Of a stretch of DNA of 64,000 nucleotides, positions 1 through 7,332 are shown piece by piece. The notes under the pieces were generated by a model that searched no databases, was not told where the DNA came from, and was given only the letters and a program-made list of their open reading frames with translations. Every line of letters begins with the position of its first letter. The first letter of the stretch is position 1. The stretch comes from Streptomyces sp. XY006 (GTDB taxonomy: Bacteria > Actinomycetota > Actinomycetes > Streptomycetales > Streptomycetaceae): assembly GCF_002237655.1 (NCBI RefSeq), contig NZ_NOKT01000035.1:20090-84089 (forward strand), in the 5' to 3' direction. Position numbers and translations under genes: made by a program.

Positions 1-2
1 AC

Positions 3-287
3 ATCACGCTGCTCTACCGCGCCAACAGCACCCAGGACCTGGCCCTGTGGGGCGAGCTCGCCAAGATCGCCGACGAGCGCGGCGCGCGGCTGATGTACGC
101 GGTCAACAGCCCGGACGGGGAACGCCCCGACATCTCCGCCGAGTCCCTCCAGCGGAAGATCCCGGACATCGGCGACCACGACGTCTTCATGTGCGGGCCG
201 CCCGGCTTCGCGCAGTCCGTCTACGAGGCACTGCGCGGCGCGGGAGTCCCCGCCCGCCGTATCCATCACGAGTCGTTCGAGATGTGA
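3..287 (+). CDS. Flavin/ferredoxin reductase, C-terminal fragment
   Basis: The open frame runs in from the left edge and ends at a TGA. The visible 94 residues are the end of an NAD(P)H-binding reductase domain. The motif MCGPPGF near the C-terminus is the nucleotide-binding CGPP signature of ferredoxin-NADP reductase-like proteins, which follows a Rossmann strand (here DHDVF). The fragment ends in the short tail RIHHESFEM typical of this fold. It lies 40 nt before a gene for a secreted FMN-binding protein and its flavin transferase. The full protein is therefore probably a membrane ferric-reductase-like or soluble reductase feeding electrons to that protein. That role is inferred, since the N-terminal part is outside the window. 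Confidence 0.85.
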   Translation: MTLLYRANSTQDLALWGELAKIADERGARLMYAVNSPDGERPDISAESLQRKIPDIGDHDVFMCGPPGFAQSVYEALRGAGVPARRIHHESFEM

Positions 288-327
288 GCGACGGGACATC
301 AACGGCCCTTCAGGAGTTTGGGAAACG

Positions 328-1398
328 ATGAGGAAGTCTCACCCCGTCCGGCGTGCCGTGCTCGCCGGCGCAGCCACCGTCTCCGGCATCGTGCTGCTGC
401 TGTCGCTGAAGCCCGCCTCCGACCCGGGATCCGCCCAGGCGGCGGGCGGCCAGCTCCCGCCGGCGGCGGCCGGGCAGGCCCCGCAGGGCGGCGTGAACGG
501 CGCGGTCACCGGTGACGCGGCCCAGACGCAGTACGGTCCGGTCCAGGTCCGCGTGACCATGAGCAACGGCAAGATCACCAAGGCCGAGGCGGTCCAGACC
601 CCCAAGGGCGGCCAGAGCGACCAGATCACCGCCAACGCCGTGCCGCGCCTCAACCAGGCGGCCGTCGCGGCGCAGAGCGCGGACATCGACGCCGTGTCCG
701 GGGCGACGTACACCAGCGCCGGCTACAAGAAGTCACTGCAGTCCGCCCTGGACAAGGCGAAGGCCTCGGCGGGCGCCGCGCAGGGCGGGGGCGCGGGCAC
801 GGCCCGGACCGTGACGGGCGATGTCGCGCAGACGCAGTACGGGCCGGTCCAGGTCCGGATCACCGTCGCCGGCGGGAAGATCACCAAGGCCGAGGCGGTC
901 CAGGCCCCCAAGGGCGGCCGCAGCGACCAGATCACCTCCAGCTCCGTCCCCCGCCTCAACCAGGCCGCCGTCGCCACCGGCACCGCACAGATCGACTCCG
1001 TCTCCGGAGCCACCTACACCAGCGCCGGCTACAAGAAGTCCCTCCAGTCCGCCCTGGACAAGGCCCCGTCCGGGGGCGGCTCCTCGCAGGCCGCAGGTGA
1101 GGGAGGCGGCCGGGAGCAGACCGGGACCGGGACGTTCACCGGCAGCGTGGCGCAGACCGAGTACGGGCCGGTGCAGGTCCGGATCACCGTCGCCGGCGGG
1201 AAGATCACCAAGGCCGAGGCGGTCCAGGCCCCCAAGGGCGGCCGCAGCGACCAGATCACCTCCAGCTCGGTCCCCCGCCTCAACCAGGCCGCCGTCGCCA
1301 CCGGCACCGCACAGATCGACTCCGTCTCCGGAGCCACCTACACCAGCGCCGGCTACAAGAAGTCCCTCCAGTCGGCGCTGGACCAGGCCGGTGGCTGA
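328..1398 (+). CDS. Secreted protein with three tandem FMN-binding (flavinylated) domains
   Basis: A 356-residue protein. A basic N-terminus and hydrophobic stretch (about residues 9-27) suggest export or membrane anchoring. A Pro/Ala/Gly linker follows, then three FMN_bind domains (about 58-143, 160-245 and 270-354). Each carries the ApbE target motif SGATYT, so the expected phosphoester-linked FMN residues are Thr127, Thr229 and Thr337. Domains 2 and 3 are nearly identical in both protein and DNA. Gly/Ala/Ser linkers separate the domains. In RnfG/NqrC-like proteins such domains carry single electrons; here three flavins would form a relay across the cell wall. The start has a good Shine-Dalgarno (CAGGAG) 11 nt upstream. 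The downstream apbE start lies inside this gene's last codons. Confidence 0.93.
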   Translation: MRKSHPVRRAVLAGAATVSGIVLLLSLKPASDPGSAQAAGGQLPPAAAGQAPQGGVNGAVTGDAAQTQYGPVQVRVTMSNGKITKAEAVQTPKGGQSDQITANAVPRLNQAAVAAQSADIDAVSGATYTSAGYKKSLQSALDKAKASAGAAQGGGAGTARTVTGDVAQTQYGPVQVRITVAGGKITKAEAVQAPKGGRSDQITSSSVPRLNQAAVATGTAQIDSVSGATYTSAGYKKSLQSALDKAPSGGGSSQAAGEGGGREQTGTGTFTGSVAQTEYGPVQVRITVAGGKITKAEAVQAPKGGRSDQITSSSVPRLNQAAVATGTAQIDSVSGATYTSAGYKKSLQSALDQAGG

Positions 1399-2194
1399 CA
1401 CGGTGGCCGACTCCGCGCAGGCTCCCGCCGCGGTGCGTCACGTGGAGGAGACGATGGGGACCGTCTTCTCCCTCGACGTCCGCGGCGGGGATCCGGCCGC
1501 CGTGCGCGCGGCCCTGGACGAGGTCGTGGCCGGGCTGCACCGCGTCGACGAGGTGTTCAGCACCTACCGCGAGGACAGCCAGGTCTCCCGGCTGCAGCGC
1601 GGCGAGGTGAGCGTCGGGCAGTGCGATCCCGAGGTCGCCGAGGTGCTGGAGCTGGCGGCTCAGGCGGAGCGGGTGAGCGACGGCTGGTTCAGCATGTCGT
1701 ACCAGGGCCGCCTCGATCCGACCGGCATCGTCAAGGGCTGGGCCGTCGAACGGGCGGCGCGGCGGCTGGCGGAGGTGCCCGGGGTGTGCGGGGTGAGCGT
1801 CAACGGCGGCGGAGACGTCCAGCTGCTGGGGACGCCGGAGCCGCAGCGGCCCTGGCGGGTCGGGGTGTCGGACCCCCTGCGCCCGGGCGGGCTGGCGGCG
1901 GTCGTCTCCGCGGCCGGGGTGCGGGAGCTGTCGGTGGCGACGTCCGGTACGGCGGAGCGGGGCGCGCACATCGTCGACCCGCGCACGGGGCGTTCGGCCG
2001 TGACCGACCTGGTCGCCGTGACGGTGGTGGGGCCCCGGCTGACGTGGGCGGACTGCTGGGCGACGGCGGCGTTCGCGATGGGCTCGCGGGAGGGCCTGGC
2101 CTGGCTGGAGTCACTCCCGGAGGTGGAGGCGCTACTGATCACAGCCGGCGACGAGGTCCGCTGCACAGCCGGCCTGGCAGCCCGCCTAGGCTGA
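1391..2194 (+). CDS. apbE: FAD:protein FMN transferase (ApbE)
   Basis: A 267-residue ApbE enzyme. ApbE transfers FMN from FAD to a Thr in SGAT-type motifs using Mg2+. Visible signatures are the N-terminal TMGTVFSLDV strand, LDPTGIVKGWAVE (Lys115), the NGGGD flavin loop at 138-142, ATSGTAERGAHIVDPRTG, and the metal-site helix WADCWATAAF. The chosen GTG start overlaps the stop of the FMN-domain gene by 8 nt, so the two are translationally coupled and the neighbour is the evident substrate. No signal peptide or lipobox is visible, although the substrate looks exported. Family members in many Gram-negatives are exported; this one looks cytosolic. Confidence 0.95.
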   Translation: MADTVADSAQAPAAVRHVEETMGTVFSLDVRGGDPAAVRAALDEVVAGLHRVDEVFSTYREDSQVSRLQRGEVSVGQCDPEVAEVLELAAQAERVSDGWFSMSYQGRLDPTGIVKGWAVERAARRLAEVPGVCGVSVNGGGDVQLLGTPEPQRPWRVGVSDPLRPGGLAAVVSAAGVRELSVATSGTAERGAHIVDPRTGRSAVTDLVAVTVVGPRLTWADCWATAAFAMGSREGLAWLESLPEVEALLITAGDEVRCTAGLAARLG

Positions 2195-2212
2195 GGACGC
2201 CCCTCAGGACGC

Positions 2213-2260
2213 GCCCCTCAGGGGCGCGGGGAACTGCGCGAACAGCCACAACGCACCCCC
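2213..2260 (+). repeat. Dispersed Streptomyces intergenic repeat, copy 1
   Basis: The core is GGGGCGCGGGGAACTGCGCG followed by a GCCACAACG-type tail, preceded by the small palindrome GCCCCTCAGGGGC. Near-identical copies occur at 2292-2340, 19409-19452 (inverted) and 20533-20588. Here it sits between the convergent ends of apbE and argR, where the palindrome could help terminate both transcripts. I recognise the core as common in Streptomyces intergenic DNA; its function is unknown to me. Confidence 0.8.
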
Positions 2261-2291
2261 ACCCACCCACCACCTCAGGCACCACGCCGCC

Positions 2292-2340
2292 GAGGGGCGC
2301 GGGGAACTGCGCGAACGGCCACAACGCACCCGCACCCGCC
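2292..2340 (+). repeat. Dispersed Streptomyces intergenic repeat, copy 2
   Basis: This is a second copy of the same GGGGCGCGGGGAACTGCGCG repeat, 79 nt after copy 1 and in the same orientation, with tail GAACGGCCACAACGCACCC. The two copies fill most of the 174-nt gap between the apbE and argR stop codons. Confidence 0.8.
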
Positions 2341-2368
2341 CGCCCACCGTCACCCGTACGGCGGGCGC

Positions 2369-2914
2369 TCAGTGCCCGTTCTGCGCCAGCCGCAGCAAAT
2401 GGTCGGCCAGGGCCTGCCCACCCGTAGGCTCCCGGCTGATCAGCAGCAGCGTGTCGTCCCCGGCGATCGTCCCCAGGATGTCGTGGAGCTCGGCCTGGTC
2501 GATCGCCGAGGCCAGGAACTGCGCGGCCCCCGGAGGGGTCCGCAGGACCACGAGGTTCGCCGAGGCCTCCGCGGAGATCAGCAGCTCCTGCGAGAGCCGC
2601 CGCATCCGCTCCTCCTTCGCCGACCCGCCCAGCGGCGCCCGCGGCGTGCGGAACCCGCCCTCGCTCGGCACCGCGTAGATCAGGTCCCCGTCGGTGTTGC
2701 GGATCTTGACCGCGTTCAGCTCGTCCAGGTCCCGGGAGAGCGTCGCCTGCGTGACGCTCAGCCCGTCGTCGGCGAGCAGCTTCGCCAGCTGGCTCTGCGA
2801 GCGGACCGGCTGCCGGTTGAGGATGTCCACGATCCGGCGGTGCCGTGCGGTGCGGGTCTGCGGCACGGCGGGCCCGTTCGCCCCCGGCTGCTCGTGGTCC
2901 TGCGCCTGGCTCAT
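2369..2914 (-). CDS. argR: Arginine repressor ArgR
   Basis: A 181-residue ArgR/AhrC family regulator. The N-terminal winged helix (about residues 22-90) contains TRTARHRRIVDIL and the recognition segment SVTQATLSRDLDELNAVK. The C-terminal arginine-binding, hexamerisation domain (about 110-180) carries GTIAGDDTLL, whose Asp pair contacts L-arginine. It represses arginine biosynthesis by binding ARG boxes when arginine is plentiful. It is the last gene of the argC-J-B-D-R operon, 7 nt after argD, so it is presumably autoregulated through the ARG box upstream of argC. The N-terminal 20-residue Gln/Pro-rich tail is an extension seen in streptomycete homologues. Confidence 0.97.
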   Translation of the reverse strand: MSQAQDHEQPGANGPAVPQTRTARHRRIVDILNRQPVRSQSQLAKLLADDGLSVTQATLSRDLDELNAVKIRNTDGDLIYAVPSEGGFRTPRAPLGGSAKEERMRRLSQELLISAEASANLVVLRTPPGAAQFLASAIDQAELHDILGTIAGDDTLLLISREPTGGQALADHLLRLAQNGH

Positions 2915-2921
2915 CGTCGTC

Positions 2922-4121
2922 TCATTCCCCGGATCGTCCGTCCCCGTTCACTGCCTGGAGGATGCCGGGAAGTGCCCCCAGGAACGCGTCCACCTCGGCG
3001 TCGCGGAGGTTCAGCGGCGGCATCAGCCGGACGACGTCGGGGGCGGGCGCGTTCACCAGGAAACCGGCCTCCTGAGCCGCCTGGCGCACCTGCGGCGCGA
3101 GCGGCTCGGTGAGCACGATACCCAGGAGGAGTCCCGCGCCCCGGACGGAATCGATCAACTGGTGGCCGAGGCCCTCGATTCCGTCCCGCAACTTCTCGCT
3201 CTGCCGCTTGACGTTCTCCAGCAACCCCTCGTTCTCGATGGTGTCGAGGACGGCGAGTCCGGCGGCGCAGGCGACGGGGTTGCCGCCGAAGGTCGTGCCG
3301 TGGTGGCCCGGCTGGAGCAGCTCCGCGGCGCGCCCGAAGGCGACGGTCGCGCCGAGCGGCAGCCCGCCGCCGAGCTGCTTGGCCAGGGTCACCACGTCGG
3401 GCAGGACGCCCTCGTGGGCCTGGTACTCGAACCAGTGCCCGGTCCGGCCGATGCCGGTCTGCACCTCGTCCAGGACGAGGAGCGCCCCGGTCGCGGCGGT
3501 GATGGCCCGGGCGGCCTTGAGATATCCGGCGGGCGGGACGACCACGCCGAGCTCGCCCTGGATCGGCTCCAGGACGACGAGCGCGGTCTCATCCGTCACC
3601 GCCGCGGCCAGGGCCTGGGCGTCGCCGAACGGCACGTGGGTGACGTCGCCGGGCAGCGGCAGGAACGGTTCGCGCTTGCCCTGCTGGCCCGTGAGCGCCA
3701 GGGCGCCCATGGTCCGCCCGTGGAAGGCGCCCTCGGTGGCCACGATGTGGGTGCGCCCGGTCAGCCGGCCGATCTTGAAGGCGGCCTCGTTGGCCTCGGC
3801 GCCGGAGTTGCAGAAGAAGACCCGGCCGTCCCGGCCGAAGAGCCGCAGCAGCCGTTCGGCGAGCGTCACGGTCGGGTCGGCCATGAAGAAGTTGGAGATG
3901 TGGCCGAGGGAGCCGATCTGCCGGGTCACGGCCTCGACGATCGCCGGGTGGGCGTGGCCGAGGGCGTTGGTCGCGATGCCGCCGACGAAGTCCAGGTAGC
4001 GGGTGCCGTCGGCGTCCCAGACCGCGGTGCCCTCGCCGCGGACGAGGGGCAGCAACGGGGTGCCGTAGTTGTTCATGAGCGCGCCCCGCCACCGCTCGGC
4101 GAGTTCCTCGTTGGCGGTCAT
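2922..4121 (-). CDS. argD: Acetylornithine aminotransferase
   Basis: A 399-residue class III PLP aminotransferase that converts N-acetylglutamate semialdehyde to N-acetylornithine with glutamate as amino donor. Signatures are CNSGAEANEAAFK (about 104-116), FHGRTMGAL (about 133-141), the cofactor Asp in VLDEVQTGIGRTG (about 216-228), and the Schiff-base lysine Lys248 in TLAKQLGGGLPLGA. Length matches bacterial ArgD. The ATG overlaps the argB stop by 4 nt (ATGA), so the two are translationally coupled. It may also serve lysine biosynthesis as DapC, as known for some homologues. Confidence 0.97.
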   Translation of the reverse strand: MTANEELAERWRGALMNNYGTPLLPLVRGEGTAVWDADGTRYLDFVGGIATNALGHAHPAIVEAVTRQIGSLGHISNFFMADPTVTLAERLLRLFGRDGRVFFCNSGAEANEAAFKIGRLTGRTHIVATEGAFHGRTMGALALTGQQGKREPFLPLPGDVTHVPFGDAQALAAAVTDETALVVLEPIQGELGVVVPPAGYLKAARAITAATGALLVLDEVQTGIGRTGHWFEYQAHEGVLPDVVTLAKQLGGGLPLGATVAFGRAAELLQPGHHGTTFGGNPVACAAGLAVLDTIENEGLLENVKRQSEKLRDGIEGLGHQLIDSVRGAGLLLGIVLTEPLAPQVRQAAQEAGFLVNAPAPDVVRLMPPLNLRDAEVDAFLGALPGILQAVNGDGRSGE

Positions 4122-5029
4122 GCCGCATCCCCCTTCTCGTCGGGCACGACCATCGTGCCGATCCCCTCGTCGGTGAAGATCTCCAGCAGGATCGAGTGCT
4201 GGACCCGGCCGTCGATGACGCGGGCGGTGGTCACGCCGTTGCGCACCGCGTGCAGGCAGCCCTCCATCTTGGGCACCATGCCGGAGGACAGGTCCGGCAG
4301 CAGCCGCTCCAGCTCGGTGGCGGTGAGGCGGCTGATCACCTCGTCGCTGTGCGGCCAGTCCTCGTAGAGTCCCTCGACGTCCGTGAGGACCATGAGGGTT
4401 TCGGCGCCCAGTGCAGCAGCGAGTGCCGCAGCCGCCGTATCAGCATTGACGTTGTAGACATGTCCGTCGTCCTGGGAGCGGGCGATCGAGGAGACGACCG
4501 GGATGCGGCCGTCGGCGAGCAGGGCCTCGATGGCGCCCGTGTCGATCGCGGTGATCTCGCCGACCCGGCCGATGTCGACCAGTTCGCCGTCGATCTCCGG
4601 CTGGTGCTTGGTGGCGGTGATGGTGTGCGCGTCCTCGCCGGTCAGGCCGACGGCGAGCGGCCCGTGCCGGTTGAGCAGCCCGACCAGTTCGCGCTGGACC
4701 TGGCCGGCCAGCACCATGCGGACGACGTCCATGGCGTCCTCGGTGGTGACCCTGAGGCCCGCCTTGAACTCGCTGACGATGCCGTGCTGGTCGAGGGCGG
4801 CGCTGATCTGCGGGCCGCCGCCGTGCACGACGACGGGCTTGAGGCCGGCGTGGTGCAGGAAGACCACGTCCTGGGCGAAGGCGGCCTTGAGGTCCTCGTC
4901 GACCATGGCGTTGCCGCCGAACTTGATGACGACCGTCTTGCCGTTGTGCCGGACCAGCCAGGGCAGGGCCTCGATGAGGATCTGTGCCTTGGGCAGGGCG
5001 GTGTGCTTGCGCGTGGATCCGCTGCTCAT
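4118..5029 (-). CDS. argB: Acetylglutamate kinase
   Basis: A 303-residue amino acid kinase that phosphorylates N-acetylglutamate, the second committed step to arginine. The N-terminal ATP-binding part carries VVIKFGGNAM and VVHGGGPQIS. The acetylglutamate pocket includes GLRVTTEDAMDVVRMVLAGQV, and the distal ATP site has NVNADTAAAALAAAL. An extended N-terminal helix (residues 1-25) is the type that allows hexamer formation and arginine feedback inhibition in other bacteria; feedback control here is inferred. The start ATG lies in an ATGA overlap with the argJ stop. A much longer open frame upstream is a shadow of argJ. Confidence 0.97.
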   Translation of the reverse strand: MSSGSTRKHTALPKAQILIEALPWLVRHNGKTVVIKFGGNAMVDEDLKAAFAQDVVFLHHAGLKPVVVHGGGPQISAALDQHGIVSEFKAGLRVTTEDAMDVVRMVLAGQVQRELVGLLNRHGPLAVGLTGEDAHTITATKHQPEIDGELVDIGRVGEITAIDTGAIEALLADGRIPVVSSIARSQDDGHVYNVNADTAAAALAAALGAETLMVLTDVEGLYEDWPHSDEVISRLTATELERLLPDLSSGMVPKMEGCLHAVRNGVTTARVIDGRVQHSILLEIFTDEGIGTMVVPDEKGDAA

Positions 5030-6177
5030 GAGGAGTAGGCGCTGTTCTCGTGGACGTAGTCGGCGGTGAGGTCGTTGGTCCAGATGGTGGCGGTCTCGGA
5101 CCCGGCGGCGAGGTCGGCGACGATGTGCACCTCGCGGTAGCGCATGTCGACCTTCTCGCGGTCCTCGCCGACGCCGCCGTTCTTGCAGACCCAGACGCCG
5201 TTGATGGCGACGTTGAGCCGGTCCGGCTCGAAGGCGGCCTTGGTCGTGCCGATGGCGGAGAGCACCCGGCCCCAGTTGGGGTCCTCGCCGTGGATGGCGC
5301 ACTTGAGGAGGTTGTTGCGGGCGATGGAGCGGCCCACCTCGACGGCGTCGTCCTCGGTCGCGGCGCCCACCACCTCGACCTTGATGTCCTTGCTGGCGCC
5401 CTCGGCGTCCCGGATGAGCTGCTGGCCGAGGTCGTCGCAGACCTGCCGCACGGCCTCGGCGAACTCCTCGTACCCGGGGGTGATGCCGGAGGAGCCGGAG
5501 GCCAGCAGCAGCACGGTGTCGTTGGTGGACATGCAGCCGTCGGAGTCGACCCGGTCGAAGGTGACCTTCGTGGCGGCGCGCAGCGCCTTGTCCAGGCTCT
5601 CGTCGTCCAGGTCCGCGTCGGTGGTGAGCACGACGAGCATGGTGGCGAGGCCGGGGGCGAGCATGCCCGCGCCCTTGGCCATGCCGCCGACGGTCCAGCC
5701 GTCCTTGGTGACGACGGACGTCTTGTGGACGGTGTCGGTGGTCTTGATGGCGATGGCGGCCTTCTCGCCGCCGTGCTCGCTCAGGGCCGCCGCGGCCTGC
5801 TCCACGCCCGGGAGCAGCTTGTCCATGGGCAGCAGGACGCCGATGAGGCCGGTCGAGCAGACGGCGATCTCGATGGCGCCGCGCCCGAGGACCTCGGCGG
5901 CCTTCTCGGCGGTGGCGTGCGTGTCCTGGAAGCCCTTCGGGCCTGTGCAGGCGTTGGCGCCGCCGGAGTTGAGGACGACCGCGGACACCTGGCCGCTCTT
6001 GAGGACCTGTTCGGACCACAGGACGGGGGCGGCCTTCACCCGGTTGGAGGTGAAGACGCCGGCGGCGGCGCGGCGGGGCCCGGTGTTGACCACGAGGGCC
6101 AGGTCGGGATTGCCGTTCTCCTTGATCCCGGCGGCGATGCCCGCCGCCGTGAATCCCTTCGCTGCCGTCACGCTCAC
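5026..6177 (-). CDS. argJ: Bifunctional ornithine acetyltransferase/N-acetylglutamate synthase
   Basis: A 383-residue ArgJ. It moves the acetyl group from N-acetylornithine to glutamate, recycling acetyl in the cyclic arginine pathway. The self-cleavage site is visible as GMLAPGLATML, cut between Ala178 and Thr179 so that Thr179 becomes the nucleophile. Other signatures are NSGGANACTG and SDGCMSTNDT. The GTG start is chosen because it gives VSVTAAKGFTAAGI at the usual N-terminus and overlaps the argC stop by 4 nt (GTGA). An in-frame extension to 6375 would run deep into argC and is rejected. Confidence 0.96.
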   Translation of the reverse strand: MSVTAAKGFTAAGIAAGIKENGNPDLALVVNTGPRRAAAGVFTSNRVKAAPVLWSEQVLKSGQVSAVVLNSGGANACTGPKGFQDTHATAEKAAEVLGRGAIEIAVCSTGLIGVLLPMDKLLPGVEQAAAALSEHGGEKAAIAIKTTDTVHKTSVVTKDGWTVGGMAKGAGMLAPGLATMLVVLTTDADLDDESLDKALRAATKVTFDRVDSDGCMSTNDTVLLLASGSSGITPGYEEFAEAVRQVCDDLGQQLIRDAEGASKDIKVEVVGAATEDDAVEVGRSIARNNLLKCAIHGEDPNWGRVLSAIGTTKAAFEPDRLNVAINGVWVCKNGGVGEDREKVDMRYREVHIVADLAAGSETATIWTNDLTADYVHENSAYSS

Positions 6178-7202
6178 GGCGCAACTCCGATCGTCGTCAG
6201 TCCGGTGGTCTCGTCGAGACCCAGGGCGATGTTCATGCTCTGGACGGCACCGCCCGCGGTGCCCTTGGTGAGGTTGTCGATGGCGCTGATCACGATGATC
6301 CGGCCGGCGGCCTCGTCGTACGCGACCTGCAGCTGAACGGCGTTCGAACCGTGGACGGACGCCGTGGCGGGCCACTGCCCCTCGGGGAGCAGGTGCACGA
6401 AGGGCTCGTCCGCGTAGGCCTTCTCGTAGGCGGCGCGCAGCACCTCGCCGGTGACGCCGTCCGTCGCCTTGGCGCTGCAGGTGGCGAGGATGCCGCGCGG
6501 CATCGGCGCGAGGGTGGGCGTGAAGGACACGGAGACCGTCCCGCCCGCCGCCGCGCTGAGGTTCTGGGTGATCTCGGGGGTGTGCCGGTGCCCGCCACCG
6601 ACGCCGTAGGGGGACATCGAGCCCATGACCTCGCTGCCCAGCAGGTGCGGTTTGGGCGCCTTGCCCGCGCCGGAGGTGCCGGACGCCGCGACGATCACCG
6701 CCTCGGGCCCGGCCAGACCCGCCGCGTAGGCCGGGACGAGGGCGAGGGAGACGGCCGTGGGGTAGCAGCCGGGTACCGCGATGCGCTTGGACCCCTCCAG
6801 CGCGGCGCGGGCACCCGGCAGTTCGGGAAGGCCGTAGGGCCAGGTCCCGGCGTGGGGCGAGCCGTAGAACTTCTCCCAGGCGGCGGCGTCGGTGAGGCGG
6901 AAGTCCGCGCCCATGTCGACGACCAGCACGTCCGGGCCGAGCCGCTCGGCGACGGCGGCGGACTGTCCGTGCGGCAGCGCCAGGAAGACCACGTCGTGGC
7001 CGTCGAGGACCTCCGGGGTCGTCTCCTGCAGCTCACGGCCGGCCAGCGGCAGCAGGTGCGGCTGGAGCGCGCCGAGCCGCTGGCCGGCGTTGGAGTTGCC
7101 GGTCAGGGCGCCGATCTCGACCTCGGGGTGGGCCAGGAGCAGACGCAGCAGTTCCCCGCCCGCGTATCCACTCGCTCCGGCCACTGCCGCTCGTACCGCC
7201 AT
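6174..7202 (-). CDS. argC: N-acetyl-gamma-glutamyl-phosphate reductase
   Basis: A 342-residue NADPH-dependent reductase, first gene of the arg operon. The N-terminal Rossmann motif is GASGYAGGE (about 9-17). The catalytic Cys146 lies in VPGCYPTA, and the acid/base histidine region is GGGHRHTPEI. The ATG is preceded by a strong Shine-Dalgarno (GAGGAGGA) at 6-7 nt. An upstream in-frame start at 7268 is rejected because it would lie inside the promoter and ARG box. argC leads a gap-free operon: each junction down to argD is a 4-nt overlap, and argR follows after 7 nt. Confidence 0.97.
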   Translation of the reverse strand: MAVRAAVAGASGYAGGELLRLLLAHPEVEIGALTGNSNAGQRLGALQPHLLPLAGRELQETTPEVLDGHDVVFLALPHGQSAAVAERLGPDVLVVDMGADFRLTDAAAWEKFYGSPHAGTWPYGLPELPGARAALEGSKRIAVPGCYPTAVSLALVPAYAAGLAGPEAVIVAASGTSGAGKAPKPHLLGSEVMGSMSPYGVGGGHRHTPEITQNLSAAAGGTVSVSFTPTLAPMPRGILATCSAKATDGVTGEVLRAAYEKAYADEPFVHLLPEGQWPATASVHGSNAVQLQVAYDEAAGRIIVISAIDNLTKGTAGGAVQSMNIALGLDETTGLTTIGVAP

Positions 7203-7227
7203 GGAATCCTCCTCCTCAGAGAGCATG

Positions 7228-7270
7228 ACTATACGTTTCGCTGCACGTTTATGCAATCCATGATGCAATC
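7228..7270 (-). promoter_or_regulatory. argC promoter with overlapping ARG box
   Basis: Reading the minus strand, a -35 TTGCAT (7251-7256) and a -10 TATAGT (7228-7233) are separated by exactly 17 nt, a good housekeeping-type promoter. Over the -35 lies GATTGCATCATGGATTGCATA (7250-7270), two TTGCAT half-sites spaced like ARG boxes described upstream of streptomycete argC genes. Repressor bound here would occlude RNA polymerase. The leader before argC would be only about 20 nt. Confidence 0.75.
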
Positions 7271-7286
7271 CTCTCCGCCGCGCGCG

Positions 7287-7319
7287 CGTGGGCCGCTGCC
7301 CGGAGGACAGCGGCCCACG
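7287..7319 (-). terminator. Hairpin terminator after the arabinofuranosidase gene
   Basis: A perfect 12-bp stem, CGTGGGCCGCTG / CAGCGGCCCACG, with a 9-nt loop, 14 nt beyond the arabinofuranosidase stop. It separates that gene from the arg promoter. No U-tract follows, as is common for streptomycete terminators. Confidence 0.75.
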
Positions 7320-7332
7320 AGGAGGTCGGGCG

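Noticed and set aside
821..1390. N-terminal extension of ApbE by 190 codons
   Set aside because: It is the shifted-frame shadow of the FMN-domain repeats, Arg/Ser/Pro-rich with no domain. The GTG at 1391 gives a normal ApbE.
4118..6184. Fusion of an Arg-rich protein with acetylglutamate kinase
   Set aside because: The N-terminal 380 codons are a frame shadow of argJ; ArgB starts in the ATGA overlap at 5029.
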